Position numbers and translations under genes: made by a program
The notes under the pieces: model-generated
What the model saw: the letters and a program-made list of their open reading frames with translations, nothing else
Databases searched by the model: none
Told to the model about the DNA's origin: nothing
NCBI GenBank assembly: GCA_964304625.1
Contig: OZ199840.1
Span: forward strand, 4,278,001 to 4,342,000
Origin: Kudoa neothunni
Taxonomy: Eukaryota > Cnidaria
Length of the DNA: 64,000 nt
Direction: 5' to 3'
Part shown: piece after piece, positions 52,284-63,763 of the stretch
Numbering within the stretch: the stretch's first letter is position 1
Layout: the number at the start of each line of letters is the position of its first letter

Positions 52284-52434
52284 TCAATTCATTGCACATA
52301 TACAAATAATTGTGTTTGCGCGTTATTTTGTATTTGTTGTAGATTTTGTATGTTGTGATTTTTGCCGCTATTTTATTATCTTGTTTATGTTATGTTGATG
52401 GGCTTTTTCTCTCTATAATATTAATTGTTTAATG

Positions 52435-53151
52435 CAGTGTTTCCTAACGCGGAGTGTGTGTAAATTTTGAACCTTAATGAACCGCTCTGGTGGGGGTGGG
52501 GGTGGGGGGTGGGACTCTGAAAATCTTGAGTTTTGGTTGGCACGGATAATGTGGTGATTTTCGATATCATTTGTTTTTAAGTGACGATTAATATCATTAA
52601 AAATTAAAAAAAGTAATGATGAACTATATAAAAATTCATAACAATAATAATAATAATTCATAATATTTAACGGGTCCTTTACCTGAATAGAATCAGAATT
52701 GTTTTAATCCAGATCTTGCCTCATTTAGAATCGTGATCTCCCCTTTTTTGGATTTAACCTAATATAATATTAATTTTCTATTTGGATTATTTCCTCGGGG
52801 TTTATAGGTCCCATATCTATATATGTACGAACCTCATGTCTAATGTCTAGTGTCTAATGTCAATTGGATTATTATAGGTTTCACTTAACGCTGTTTTGGA
52901 TGGAATAATGAACTAAAGATGGTAATTTTTAGGGTTAGCCGATAAATTAAGTTAGAGCTGGTCGAATACATTTGAATTCTAATGAGAAAACAAGTATATA
53001 TTAATCGTGTTCAAATTTTAATGTGATATGGAGCATTATTTAAAGTTATGAACCGTTTAAATTAAAAAAATCAATCCTTTTGAAAAAGATGGGGCTCCGA
53101 ATTTTTTTCAAGAGGAAGTGGGACGCAAATAAAAATGTTAGGGAAACACTG
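52435..53151 (+). mobile_element. non-autonomous hAT-like element, family B copy 2
   Basis: The left end CAGTGTTTCCTAAC and the right end (reverse-complemented CAGTGTTTCCCTAAC) form 14-15 bp inverted repeats typical of hAT MITEs. A G-rich run lies at 52490-52515. The interior aligns with the reverse complement of 31564-32211. Flanking octamers do not match, so the target duplication is lost or was never 8 bp. Confidence 0.75.
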
Positions 53152-53585
53152 CTTCGGAGAGTTACCTTGGTATTACGTTTTCAAGCATTAGTTATTCACC
53201 TCTTTTGATTGTATTAGGTATTGTATTGATTTTCGTAACTAACTTAATCTTTACGCCGCATTATCGTGCTAACAATGAAAGAATTTTCTCCTTAATACAA
53301 GCCAAAAAAATAAAACAAACTAATTGATTACTCACTGAAGGCCGGGACAGTAAAATGTATACAGCTCGCAAATCCACCAATTTTACGAATAATGAGTAAT
53401 TAGTAAGTAATAATACGTGCAAAACATGAAAACCCACAAAGAATTATTATAAGAAAGGAGCTGTGATGCCGTGAATCAAGATATCTTATAAGTAGGGTCT
53501 TCGTTTTCGACGTCAATTTTAAAAAATAATCGACGTTTATTTTGGTTGGTCGAGGTGCGCCCGTGTACACATTGAACACCCTAAT

Positions 53586-54459
53586 CAGTGATCACCTAAG
53601 TTTTTAGCTGGCGGGCCAAACTATTGATTTTCATAAGTTTTGAGGCCGGATCATGTAATTTTTTCGAAAAATAGTCATAAAAATGAAAATAATATAAACA
53701 AATAATGAATTGTAATTGAATGTGAAATAGAAAACCGATTCCTGTGGCAGGATTTAGTGTATTTCAATTTGGAGGTTCCCAATGGGATTACGAACCATGC
53801 ATTGTCTATTGTATAATTCAAAAAATCGCAAAGTTAGCTAGATTTATGGTTGTAATCAAGAATTACATTTTTTTTCTAGCATGATATTTACAGTTTATTT
53901 ATTTGATCATGACAAAAAATCGTGTAAACGCCAAGATGCTATTAAGGTGTTCTGTTCATTTGTCGAGTTTAAATTAATTTTTACTTCTTTATTGAACACT
54001 ATTAAGAGATAAGAACATAATTTTGTAAAATATTGTGTATGATGTTAGAAAATATCTAAAGAACGATGATTATTGCCCATCATTTTAAATTTTTGACATT
54101 AAATCAATTAAACTGAACCTATTTAAAGATCAGAGTTAATCAATTTAATTTATAAATTTAAATAATTAGGAATTTTAAACTATTACAAGCATAAGAATCA
54201 AATAAATTTTGATACATGTATCTTATCGATTCGTGCACTTTACATTCAGAATCTCGCTATATTAGTGTGTCTATTTACTCTTTTGTCCCAATGTAGACAA
54301 AATAAAAACGTAAAAGGAATTAAATGAGGATTTTTAATTAATCCTCATCTACTAATGTAACGTATTGATAGACTTCAAGTAGGTCCATATAATTTCGCAA
54401 GCGCATTCGAAATTCGAATGTTAGGGGGGACACCTTGGGCCGTATTTTGGCGACCCCTG
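53586..54459 (+). mobile_element. non-autonomous hAT-like element, family A copy 2
   Basis: It runs from CAGTGATCACC to GGCGACCCCTG and is bounded on both sides by CCTAAT (53580-53585 and 54460-54465), a direct repeat left by insertion. It is collinear with 146-972 over its whole length. No coding capacity. This copy keeps both ends, so it is the better reference for the family. Confidence 0.75.
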
Positions 54460-54465
54460 CCTAAT

Positions 54466-55935
54466 TAAAAAAAATGAACAAGATCCCCCCAAAAAAAACT
54501 TATTTAACTCAAGAGCGATAGAACTAGAACGTCGAGAATAATAAGAAATAAGAGGGAGAAATTTTTTTTGATTTTTGAAGTTTTTTCTATCTCTAAACAA
54601 ATCTCACAGAGAAGTGTCTTGAATCGTTTTTATAACGAGATTGCTTGCTCTGACTTTATTTTCCTGTAATTTCTATTTTTTGTGGAGATATGTAACTCTG
54701 AAATATTTACCGGCGAATTCATTTTCTGTCTTCTCTATGTCGATCAGTTCAACAGGAAAATTATCAATTTAAGTTTTGTCGTTGATTTAAAATTTTTTAT
54801 AAATTCGACTAATAACAACGATCTCAATAGAAAACTGCAACCCTACTTAAACATAAATTTAATATATCAAGGAAAATCTTTGAAACAAGAGTCAGGGCAA
54901 TGATTAGTCGATGGCATAGACCATAATTAAATATTAATTGGTTTTTTTTAATATTAAAATATTCTTTAATTTTTGGACTATTTAAAAAATCTAATTGGAC
55001 GCCCTGCTATAAGTAGATATTTAGCATTAATAATAGTGGCGCACATTCGTGTGTCATATTTAGAGGTGAATTCGCTCATAAGAATAACCTCAGCCAATAA
55101 ATATTACATTTTTATTGAATAAATTGTTATTGATAGAGTAGATAATTTAAATGTATGCAACTACGAAAAACAGCTTCATTTTTAAATTCCACTGACTCTC
55201 CTCCGCTCATAAATTAATTATTATGGTACACCAGTGATATGAATATTCAATAACTATGCAATCCCTAAATTATTTATTTCAAAATCACTTTTATCTTTAA
55301 AATTTGTTAGAATTTTACGTCAGTCAATATCACTTAAAAAAAGACTAAATAGATCAATTCTTAGAGTATTTACCTTGGTCACGATTTTTTCATTGACGTA
55401 GAAATTCGCAGAGAAAATGTTTATCGATAAAAAATATCCTCAATAATCTCAATGACAATTAATTAATAACTGCATAAAATATAATCAACGTATTTTTAGT
55501 CGAAAATGGATATTTCGCAATTCCGAAATTTCAAAACTTTTCGCATTATCATTTTTGTCGAAAAAAACCAATTTAAAAATATTGTTATTTCCCTCTTATC
55601 CACATATATTAAAAAAAGAATTCTTCAACTGTCAAATGTTCAATAATTTATAACAAAATATTCCTGATAAAAATAAATCTTTGTCTTATTGTTGAATTTT
55701 TCGACCTTAAAAATTCAACATCAATTTCATTTAATCCAATACAACAAGTAATAGTCAGATTTTACATATAAAAATGCTGGCGTAAAATATTTAACTATTT
55801 GTAATACTTATTATAGTTAAAATGCTAGAAAATGGCATGAAAATGTAAATACTCGTAACAAATTATTCAATAACTTAATATCGTCGTCGCCGTTGGAACA
55901 CTAATAAAAATTAAAAATATCCGCTTCGACCAATT
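54466..55935. other. intergenic, no gene seen
   Basis: AT-rich DNA, including a 73-residue plus-strand frame (54682-54903) of no recognisable family. It holds the 3' end of APH-1; no clear poly(A) signal was picked out. Confidence 0.45.
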
Positions 55936-57033
55936 TCATTCCTCCGTGTCAGTATGACTGTCGGCTGAATCGCTTTCTTCATCTATTATATTAGGCGATG
56001 CTTCTTCATCGGTATGGCTGTTTTCAGTGGCACTTTCCTCAGAGGGAGTATCATCCACGTAACTCACATAGTCGGGCAGAATACGGAATGCGAAATAAAG
56101 GCTAACAGCACACACCACCGTAGAACAAATGAGTGGGACAATTCCATAATTGCCACTAGCTGCAAGGTTCTAAAAGCAAAGTGAGAAAATAGTGACATGA
56201 ACGAGATATCTAATTTCTACCACCAAACTGAGAAGCAGATGTGATCCAACAACGTAGCCCACAGAAAGATAATTACAATGAAAATTTCCATAGTACATAA
56301 TAACTGACCATAATACTTGGTTCGAAAAATTAGTCAAACATAACAACCCTAAAGAAATTCAATGACCTTAAAACAATAATTCGCACACACATACCCATAA
56401 TCACAACAAAGTATTCATTTTGGGTGGTTTTCAATCCCACTGCACCGGGTCCAATTAAATCACGAATCAAATTCGACACTTGAAAAATATTGCTGGTCAA
56501 CCCGTAACCAAGACCACATACTATAACAGTGCAACAATACAACATTACAACAGCGTATAGAAATAATGTGGAAAACAACAAAAATTACTATAAGCATATT
56601 TGGCATGTCGATATGGATTCAACTTTTCCAGATATCTCATCACGTAGAAATCGGTACGTCTAAAAAATTTATTTGGTCATTCCTAGCTCAATGGCAATGT
56701 TGAAAGATTAAAATTCTTATTGACATACCTCACTAATGAGAACCAAAAATAACGACTGACTTCTTGAACTCCCACGTTAAAAATAAACTCGATGGCATAC
56801 AATTTGTTATTCAATTTTACACCGAACCACAAAAACGAGCATAAAACAAGCGACAAATAAAAGCAAAACGAACTACAACATAACTGTATGAAAAAACAAT
56901 ATAAAATCATTGATTACCTTCCAATAAATAGACAAATAGTGTGGGACTTTTCACTGGCATGTTTTCCGAATAAAACCACCCCTGGCCCATATGAGCATAA
57001 AGCTAGTGCCAAAGCCTGCACTGAGAATTCCAT
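55936..57033 (-). CDS. APH1: gamma-secretase subunit APH-1
   Basis: Six exons (57033-56918, 56872-56729, 56659-56589, 56520-56395, 56348-56221, 56169-55936) join in phase to 272 residues, close to the family's 250-265. APH-1 is the seven-helix scaffold of gamma-secretase, assembling with nicastrin, presenilin and PEN-2. Helix 1 follows MEFSVQALALA. Helix 4 carries CGLGYGLTSN and the conserved DLIGPGAVGL loop. Helix 6 carries VVGSHLLLSLV, almost identical to the animal VVGSHLLTS. Two conserved features differ. The helix-5 histidine (human His171, in LLHTFW) aligns to Gln in SNQVLWS. The third Gly of the helix-4 G-x3-G-x3-G motif is Asn. After helix 7 there is an acidic tail of about 40 residues with repeated SHTDEE/SHTDTEE, longer than usual. 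Introns are 45-70 nt. A GC-rich NRF1-like motif lies 70 nt upstream. Confidence 0.95.
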
Positions 57034-57101
57034 GTTGTGGTTGGTGAGATGATGATGACGACCTTGATATTAGTAATGTATAACCCTTAATTTATATTGT
57101 T

Positions 57102-57112
57102 TGCGTGCGCAT
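57102..57112. promoter_or_regulatory. NRF1-like motif upstream of APH-1
   Basis: TGCGTGCGCAT lies about 70 nt upstream of the APH-1 start and closely resembles the NRF1 half-site pair. Position and resemblance only. Confidence 0.4.
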
Positions 57113-58851
57113 GGTTATTTTTTTATTATTAAACTTATTATATGAAGGAATTATATTTTATCAATTAATTAATCACTTATTATTTTACATATGTTTAAAT
57201 CGCATTGCACTCAATCGATATGGGGAATTATCGAGTGATAAAATTTCTTCAGTATCCCCATCCAGGCAAAAGTAAGATTATTTGTATCAATATTCAATAT
57301 TTGAGGTATATATTTCTGATAACTAAAAACATCGAGGATTTCGATAAGTTTCAATGTTTTAGTTGAGAAAAAAATTATATTAATGTTGTTTCAAAATTTT
57401 ATTTTATTGATTTTTCTTAAAATGTGGTGGTTACAAATATTACAAATAATATTTTCATAGATATACAATTATATATTTACTAAAAGTACCGCGGAGAAAA
57501 TTAACTATCTCATTCGTGTTTTATGTTTTATTCCCGATAATAAACTGCTTTAATTGATGATAATGTTTTAATTTGCATTATATTCAAATTTTAGGGGAAA
57601 ATTTTGCTAGTAATAAATTATCTAATGAATTTTAAGTGTTAAATTTTATAAAATCATTTTATAAAAGTTATACCTTAACGAAATTTGAGGTTGTGAAAAT
57701 GATTTTGTGTAAATCTGGTAGTTATCTTACATTACTAGTGTGACACCCCAGTGTTACCAGGTAATGGGTGGTTAGTTATGGAATTGATTTATTTATTTTT
57801 TTCAAATTAATTATTCTCTTATAAAAAAAGTTTTTTATTCCATCTAAATATGATTATATTTGAAAAATTAATATTTTAATGATCATATTTGTCGGAATTA
57901 AGGCTAATCCAATTTAATCCTATGCATAAAATTATTATATAGATTTATACTTCAACTTATACATTTACAAAAATAATAAAAAAACCAATTGAAATTACTT
58001 TATTAATATTAATCAAACGATGTATTTGAATTTAATATTTTAATTAGGACGGAAAATGCAAGTATACTAAAATTTCTATTACGCAAGTTTTTTATATATT
58101 TGAGTGCAAAAATTTATTTTAATTTCGTTAGCATTGTAAAATTGCTTATTTTAACATTGACCAACAAATCGTGAAGATGGTAAACAGCATAATAAATTAG
58201 GTAAACTATTTCATCATTTTTCAAAAATATGTCCAACGCTAGTCAACCAACAATATTCACAAGTCACCTTCTAACTCATACTATGAAATACTGTTTTAGT
58301 AATGTTTCTCAATCACAGCAATTGAGGCAATTTTAATGTATTTAATTAATGGAGCTGCCGAACTTTGGGAGTTTCCGGACATTAATAAATAATACTTGTG
58401 GAACGCAACGGTTTGACGTAATGAATTAATTTAAGACAGGTTTTAATAATTTCTTATCAATTTACTCGATTATTTTTATTAAAAAATCGATAAAATGTTA
58501 GGAGACACAATATACAGAGATAATTACCAATATATAAACAAAATAATTTTAATCGTAATTTAGTTAAGATTAATATCAATATTCCTCATATTTTTCTATT
58601 TACTCTTTCCATTATTAATTTTATTATTTCATAATTTAGTTTTAGCTTAAAAACCTCTCAATGTATTATTAGAAAATTACTCAACGTTTTTTGGGTTGGT
58701 AAAATTAGTAATTATAAAATACCCAAGTTATAAAGAATTATTAAATTAAGTTAACTTTTAAATAAAAATTATCCGATAAATATGGTATTTTTTTAAATTG
58801 GCATTTATTTTTGTCTAAATAATAGTTCCTTTGCAATATTTACAAAAATAG
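57113..58851. other. intergenic, no gene seen
   Basis: Very AT-rich spacer. A short imperfect inverted repeat occurs near 57729-57765. No exon was seen. Confidence 0.45.
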
Positions 58852-59060
58852 ACAGTCGAACCTCGATTATCCGGAAATCGCGTTATCTAGAAGATATTTT
58901 AAATTTTATTTGGATTTTATTGAAATTACTTGTTAAAAAATTTTCCTTTATCTGGAATCTTGGTAAAAGGAATAACTATTTAATCATAATTCCGGATAAA
59001 AGTACCACCCATCAACGTACAACATGTACAATTTGGTGTATATACCAATAAAATACTTAA

Positions 59061-61174
59061 CCCTTTCGTTTCCAAATTTATTTTGAATGTTAAATTAATT
59101 TTAAAATTATATATAATTTAAAATTTATGCTTTAAACAAAAATTACTTAACATGAATTTAAAGTCTTTTTTTAATCTGTCCTCTAAGGTGGACAATGGGT
59201 ATTTATTTATCTCGGCATATTCGCGCATTGGTTACGCGTAAAAAAACACAAAAATATTAAAATTTTAAAAACAATTCCTTTCTTTCTTAAGACAACACAA
59301 TAACTGGCATTTCATACATTTAAATTCGGTTCCTTTTGACTAACCATGCATCTTGAATGTGTTGGCATTATTTTGGGGAAATGTCCAACCATGTCCAGAT
59401 AGATTTTATCACTTAATGGACTAGATCTCGTTCTTTTTTTTTGGTGTTGACGTTACTTTTTCCGCCACCAGTTTAATTAAGTGAGGGTCTACCACGTTTA
59501 GTTTGAGTAGTCATTGATCGTTGGTGAATAAGACTTTCACTAACTTTTAAAGAAAAATCCAACGAATCCATTACTTCATTCTTATCAGCACGTTTCATGA
59601 AACAATTAAGTTTATAAAATAGCCAAGCATTAATAATGCATGTATTTAGAATAAAAAAAAAAAAGAATCTAAATTAATACTTTCTCAACTTATGTTTCAT
59701 AACATAAAGTGACATGAGCATATCTGATAGATCAACTCCGCCCATATTTTGTTTATATTCCTTAACAACAGCTGGACAACCCTTTACTTTGTTAATACGT
59801 ATCGTACCAACAGAATAGATATTTCTTCGTTTTAAGAATATTTGCAGCGGGATAGATGTAAACCAGATGTCAAATATGCGAAATATGCGAAATATGCGAA
59901 ATATGGTTCGCTCAATGGTAGATTTTCGAACAGCTTTATGACAAAGTTGCCAGGTACAAGACCGCAGGTTTTCGTCAATCGTAAACTAAATCATTAACGC
60001 CACACTTTGCAAACATTTTATACCCCAATTTTGTTGGTTCATTGGGGATGTATTGCTTGGCCTTTAAACGGAATTATCTGCCCGTTATTTGAGTGGTTTC
60101 TTGCGGGCTCAATCTTCAGAAACGATGCTCTAACAGAATCTAACAAAGGTTTAATCTTAGCGAATTTGTCGTATTTGGACGAATTAGGATATGTGATAAT
60201 TTTAGAATTATCCACGAAATTCAAGTATTTATATATTTGTCCAAAACAGTTCCTTGAGAAAGTCTCGGAAACAAGGGGGTAGTTCATAAGTTTCAACCAA
60301 TAACATCGATACCTCGGCATTCCTATTATCCCTATAATAATCAAAACTCCCAGATATTTTTCTATTCTTAATACTAGTTTTGAAGTTAGCATTTTGTTAA
60401 GCAGCGTACAGATTTAATTCATATGCAATATTCCGTATCAACTCACTAGTGACAAAAAATTTGAAATACTCAATGGGTAATATGAAGTAACGCAAGTCGC
60501 TAAGAATTGTCTAATTGATCTCTAAATTTTCAGCTAGACTTGGAACGTTCTGTTTCTTTCTCCATTTAAAATTAAAATTTGATCGTCCTCGGAATCACTG
60601 GAATCTTGATATGTTTCATCACCCAATTCTGCCTCGTTGTTTGAAATGATAGGACGGTCTGACTCATGTACCATCATATCCGACTCTGAATTAACTGCAT
60701 CCGCAAGTACAATTACTTCTATGATGGTTTTTCTATTTTCTTTTTGACTAAAAACAACATCGTGGTCCAGTAGAATATACTGTTGGAGATCCCCGAAACC
60801 CCAATGTCCACTATAAAGCCCACGCGGAGATTAGTGTGTGTTTTTTGATATATTTAAATCACACATTAATTAAATTCCAATTATTAAATAATCACTTCAT
60901 TTTTTACAATATTAAATTTTTTCAGTAACATTTGATGATTTTTTTCTACTTATTTTTCCAAATGTTTCAGATTATTTCGGCGTTATAAAAAAGGAGGGGT
61001 TATATCACAAATAAAAATGACTATAAACATTCATTAATATATTATCTCATTTAATGTAAAGAATACCAACCTATGTTTATCCCATTCATAAATTATTCTT
61101 TTAGTAATTAATTCGCTTATATATACAATCGGATTAATTTTTGACCACTAAAGTGGACAATTGGAACAAAAAGG
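59061..61174 (-). mobile_element. piggyBac transposon with degenerate transposase
   Basis: TTAA at 59057-59060 precedes CCCTTTCGTTTCC. The right end, reverse-complemented CCTTTTTGTTCC, is followed by TTGA, a decayed TTAA. GTGGACAA words lie near both ends. On the minus strand about 60780-59450 encodes most of a piggyBac transposase. It starts with an acidic N-terminus (DSSDSEDDQ). Then come YLGVLIIIGIIGMPRYR, YWLKLMNYPL and KYLNFVDNS. QIIPFKGQAI lies at the first-catalytic-Asp word DEQMIPFKGR, with GQ in place of the Asp-Glu pair. LGYKMFAKCGVNDLVYD and YKQNMGGVDLSDMLMSLY are next, and KRGRPS ends the recognisable part. Several frame changes and stops interrupt it. The good match across the whole protein suggests a moderately young insertion. 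Confidence 0.8.
59871..59903. repeat. short tandem repeat of ATATGCGAA
   Basis: Nine-base units repeated about 3.5 times inside the piggyBac coding remnant, probably a replication-slippage expansion after the element died. Confidence 0.7.
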
Positions 61175-61597
61175 TTGAAACCAAAATAATTCTTGGTTTA
61201 TTATTTGTGAATTTTTCTCTTTAAGCCTAAGTTAAGTATTTTGTCCTTATTTTAATTCGTACTATATCTGAACATATGCCTGTATGTATATTAAACAGAC
61301 ATTGTTTACGGATTATTTAAAAAAAAGTAGATTACTCCACTGTAAACGTGGTTTTCTCCCATAATTACGTAATATTTTTTTTTCAGTCTCCGTACTCTTC
61401 GTTAATAGATACGTCAAAATTTTTAAACCAAGTTTCAGAAGTTAAATTATTTTACTTAATAAATGGTGAAAATCGTTTATAAATCAATAACCAATCTTTT
61501 AAGCAGAAATGTTAAAAAAATGTGCGAACACGTGACAATATTTATGTTCGATTAACCTGAACCTCGTTATCCGGAAAGATAATCGAGGTAAGACTGT

Positions 61598-63016
61598 AAC
61601 AACAAAAATTAAGAAAACTCTTATTATTTATATATACACGATATATAAATATAATTTTTTTAATCTTTTTTTATGTAATTATTAAATTTATTATTTTCTT
61701 AAATTATCATAATACGACAATTATTCGAACTAATACATCTTAAAAATAAAAGTTTACATTTTTTCGAAGAATAATTTTAAGAAATTCATACAAGAAAGTG
61801 CGAATAACTATTATTTTAAACGAGAAAATTCCTATCTTTTAAAACCAAGCAGTGAATATGTTACATGCTTATAAATTATTATCATATTTTAGAAAATATA
61901 ATTTATTTGAATAAAATTTAAAATTTAGCTTCTAAACTTAATAATGTTTAAAATGTCAAACAGTTTTCTTTTGTAATAATAGTTATTTAAAAATACGTTG
62001 GTCGATGCGTTAAATTTTTTAAAACAGATAAAAGATCTAGTAAGAATGTCTTAAAAAATTAAGTTATAGTATAGTATTTAGTGGCTTAATGTACCCAAGA
62101 ATCCAATCTTATATGAACTAGTTTTTCGGCATTAGAATGCTTCAGTGTTTATCGGTCAAAATAACCCTTAATCTCTGTGATTAACAACTTTAAAATGTAC
62201 GTTTTAATCTTAGAAAATTCAAAAACGGGTCTTCAGTAATACAAAAAATTAACAAGAAAAAGAAGTAAGTTTGAAAATTAATATATGGGGATCTTTACTA
62301 ATCCCATGTAAAATAATGCAAATGCGTCAAGTGTAGACAATCAAAGTTGATTAAAAACAAAAAATATTTAAAAATACAACTTGTGTATAATTTAAAAAAA
62401 ATAAAACTCTAAAAATCAAATCGATTTAAATAGATGGGAATAATTATGTTTTTATACTTTCGAGGCAATATTCCCACACTAATTTCTTTTCACCGATAAA
62501 TTCATATTACATCATTCTTTATATTACTTCGTAAAGTAAATTAATTAAGGAATTATTTATTGATTTTTCTTTTAATGTTGTAGAATCTCTAGATTTATCA
62601 CCTTTGATTCTGTTCCCTACATTTTGATTAATCTTTAATGCTTTGTTATCACTTATTATTATAAAGTTATTTTAGTTGTTCAATCAGTATGAATCTATTT
62701 CTTTTATTTATAATAAAGATGGTCGGATTTCGCTATTATGAGGTATTCTAAACTATGCGATACGAGTTATGAGTCGCAGGGATTACGTATCAGTAGGTTC
62801 TATTTTAAAAATTATCACGTGACATCCTATATTTCTATTTGATCTCAACCTATCAAAATCTATTACATAGAGAACTTAAAATATCACCTATATTTTAATT
62901 TACACAACCTAGCAACAAAACATACCGCTGCCTGCCTAGTGGTATTCCATATAGGTCACGCGCTTATATATCACTGCTTATAGATTGTGTTAGATTGTCG
63001 TATTAGCACTGTATCG
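61598..63016. other. intergenic, no gene seen
   Basis: AT-rich. The last 80 bases before the next start contain GGTCACGCGC (62956-62965), a GC-rich promoter-like word. Confidence 0.4.
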
Positions 63017-63741
63017 ATGATAATTTGCGGTTCTTTGTTGAAGGTTTATGGTTTCCGCAACCAAATAGCAGATAAGTCTATTTTTTACTCAATGAGATCG
63101 TATGCGACAACTACTGGCTCCCATCGTTGTGGAGTACTTCGTCACATTCCTTGCATCAAACGAGACGAGATTTTGAGTGAACTTGATGAGAGTTTCCATG
63201 TGGAAAGATTGCATGAAGTCAACTTTGGTTTGTATTCGGATGTGCTACTGGATGTGAACGGTTCGCTTGATAATATGCGAGCATTGATGAACAAATATTC
63301 CTATAAAAGTAATCCCGCGCGTTAATTTCTGTGTAGAAATTGGACCGATTTTATCTCAATTGTTAATAGATACTTGTGGGACACATTTTGAAGTTCTTCC
63401 AAGTCATCTAGAACAGTAGATTTTATTTTCTCAAATCGACAACATTATTGATTCGTCATTAGTGTTGTTAAAACTAACTTTATTGTGAAAAAAATCTACC
63501 AACCCCGATACATGCTTCCTAATGTGCAAGTGTTGTTTTCTAATGGTGCCGGCCCAACCAAATATCACATCCGACTGAAAAATAGTTCCGATTTTAAGTT
63601 AATTCGCGATTTGGAACGGAATGAAACATCGCCCGGTAATTACATATGAATTTTTCCACACGTGATTATCTCTATCAAAATATGTTAGAATTCAACTATA
63701 AACCAGCGGTGATTTTAGCCTACTTCAATCACACCAAGTAA
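63017..63741 (+). CDS. unrecognised small protein with possible mitochondrial presequence
   Basis: Four exons (63017-63308, 63337-63415, 63463-63635, 63689-63741) join in phase to 198 residues; the introns are 28, 47 and 53 nt. The ATG of MIICGSLLKVYGFRNQ is chosen as the first ATG of the frame. The first 45 residues lack acidic clusters and contain Arg, Ser and Tyr (YSMRSYATTTGSHRC), which fits a mitochondrial presequence. The middle has IKRDEILSELDESFHVERL. The C-terminal half has a basic stretch VKKIYQPRYMLPNVQVLFS followed by TKYHIRLKNSSDFKLIRDL. The latter is reminiscent of small mitochondrial ribosomal proteins such as mL55 (DGST-x-x-IRY-x-EPR), but too loosely to name. AATAAA begins 17 nt after the stop. 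Exon phases and the poly(A) signal make the gene convincing; the function is unknown. Confidence 0.75.
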
Positions 63742-63757
63742 TTTTCCTGTTTTGCTC

Positions 63758-63763
63758 AATAAA
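63758..63763 (+). terminator. polyadenylation signal
   Basis: AATAAA 17 nt beyond the stop of the preceding gene. Short 3' UTRs would fit the compact gene structure. Confidence 0.5.

Larger units (their letters stand above)
58852..61597. mobile_element. Tigger/pogo-like MITE interrupted by a piggyBac element
   Basis: The left end ACAGTCGAACCTCGATTATC (58852-58871) and the right end, reverse-complemented ACAGTCTTACCTCGATTATC (61578-61597), agree at 18 of 20 bases. Removing the piggyBac insertion at 59061-61174 leaves about 630 bp of AT-rich sequence without coding capacity, a usual MITE size. The right end also contains its own small palindrome (ACCTCGTTATCC facing GATAATCGAGGT). Confidence 0.55.

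Noticed and set aside
54682-54903. 73-residue plus-strand frame
   Set aside because: Ile-, Asn- and Lys-rich translation of AT-rich DNA with no motif or neighbouring exon.
57729-57765. Imperfect inverted repeat around ACACCCCAGTGTTACC
   Set aside because: Only about 11 of 15 bases pair and no second copy was noticed, so it is within chance for this length.
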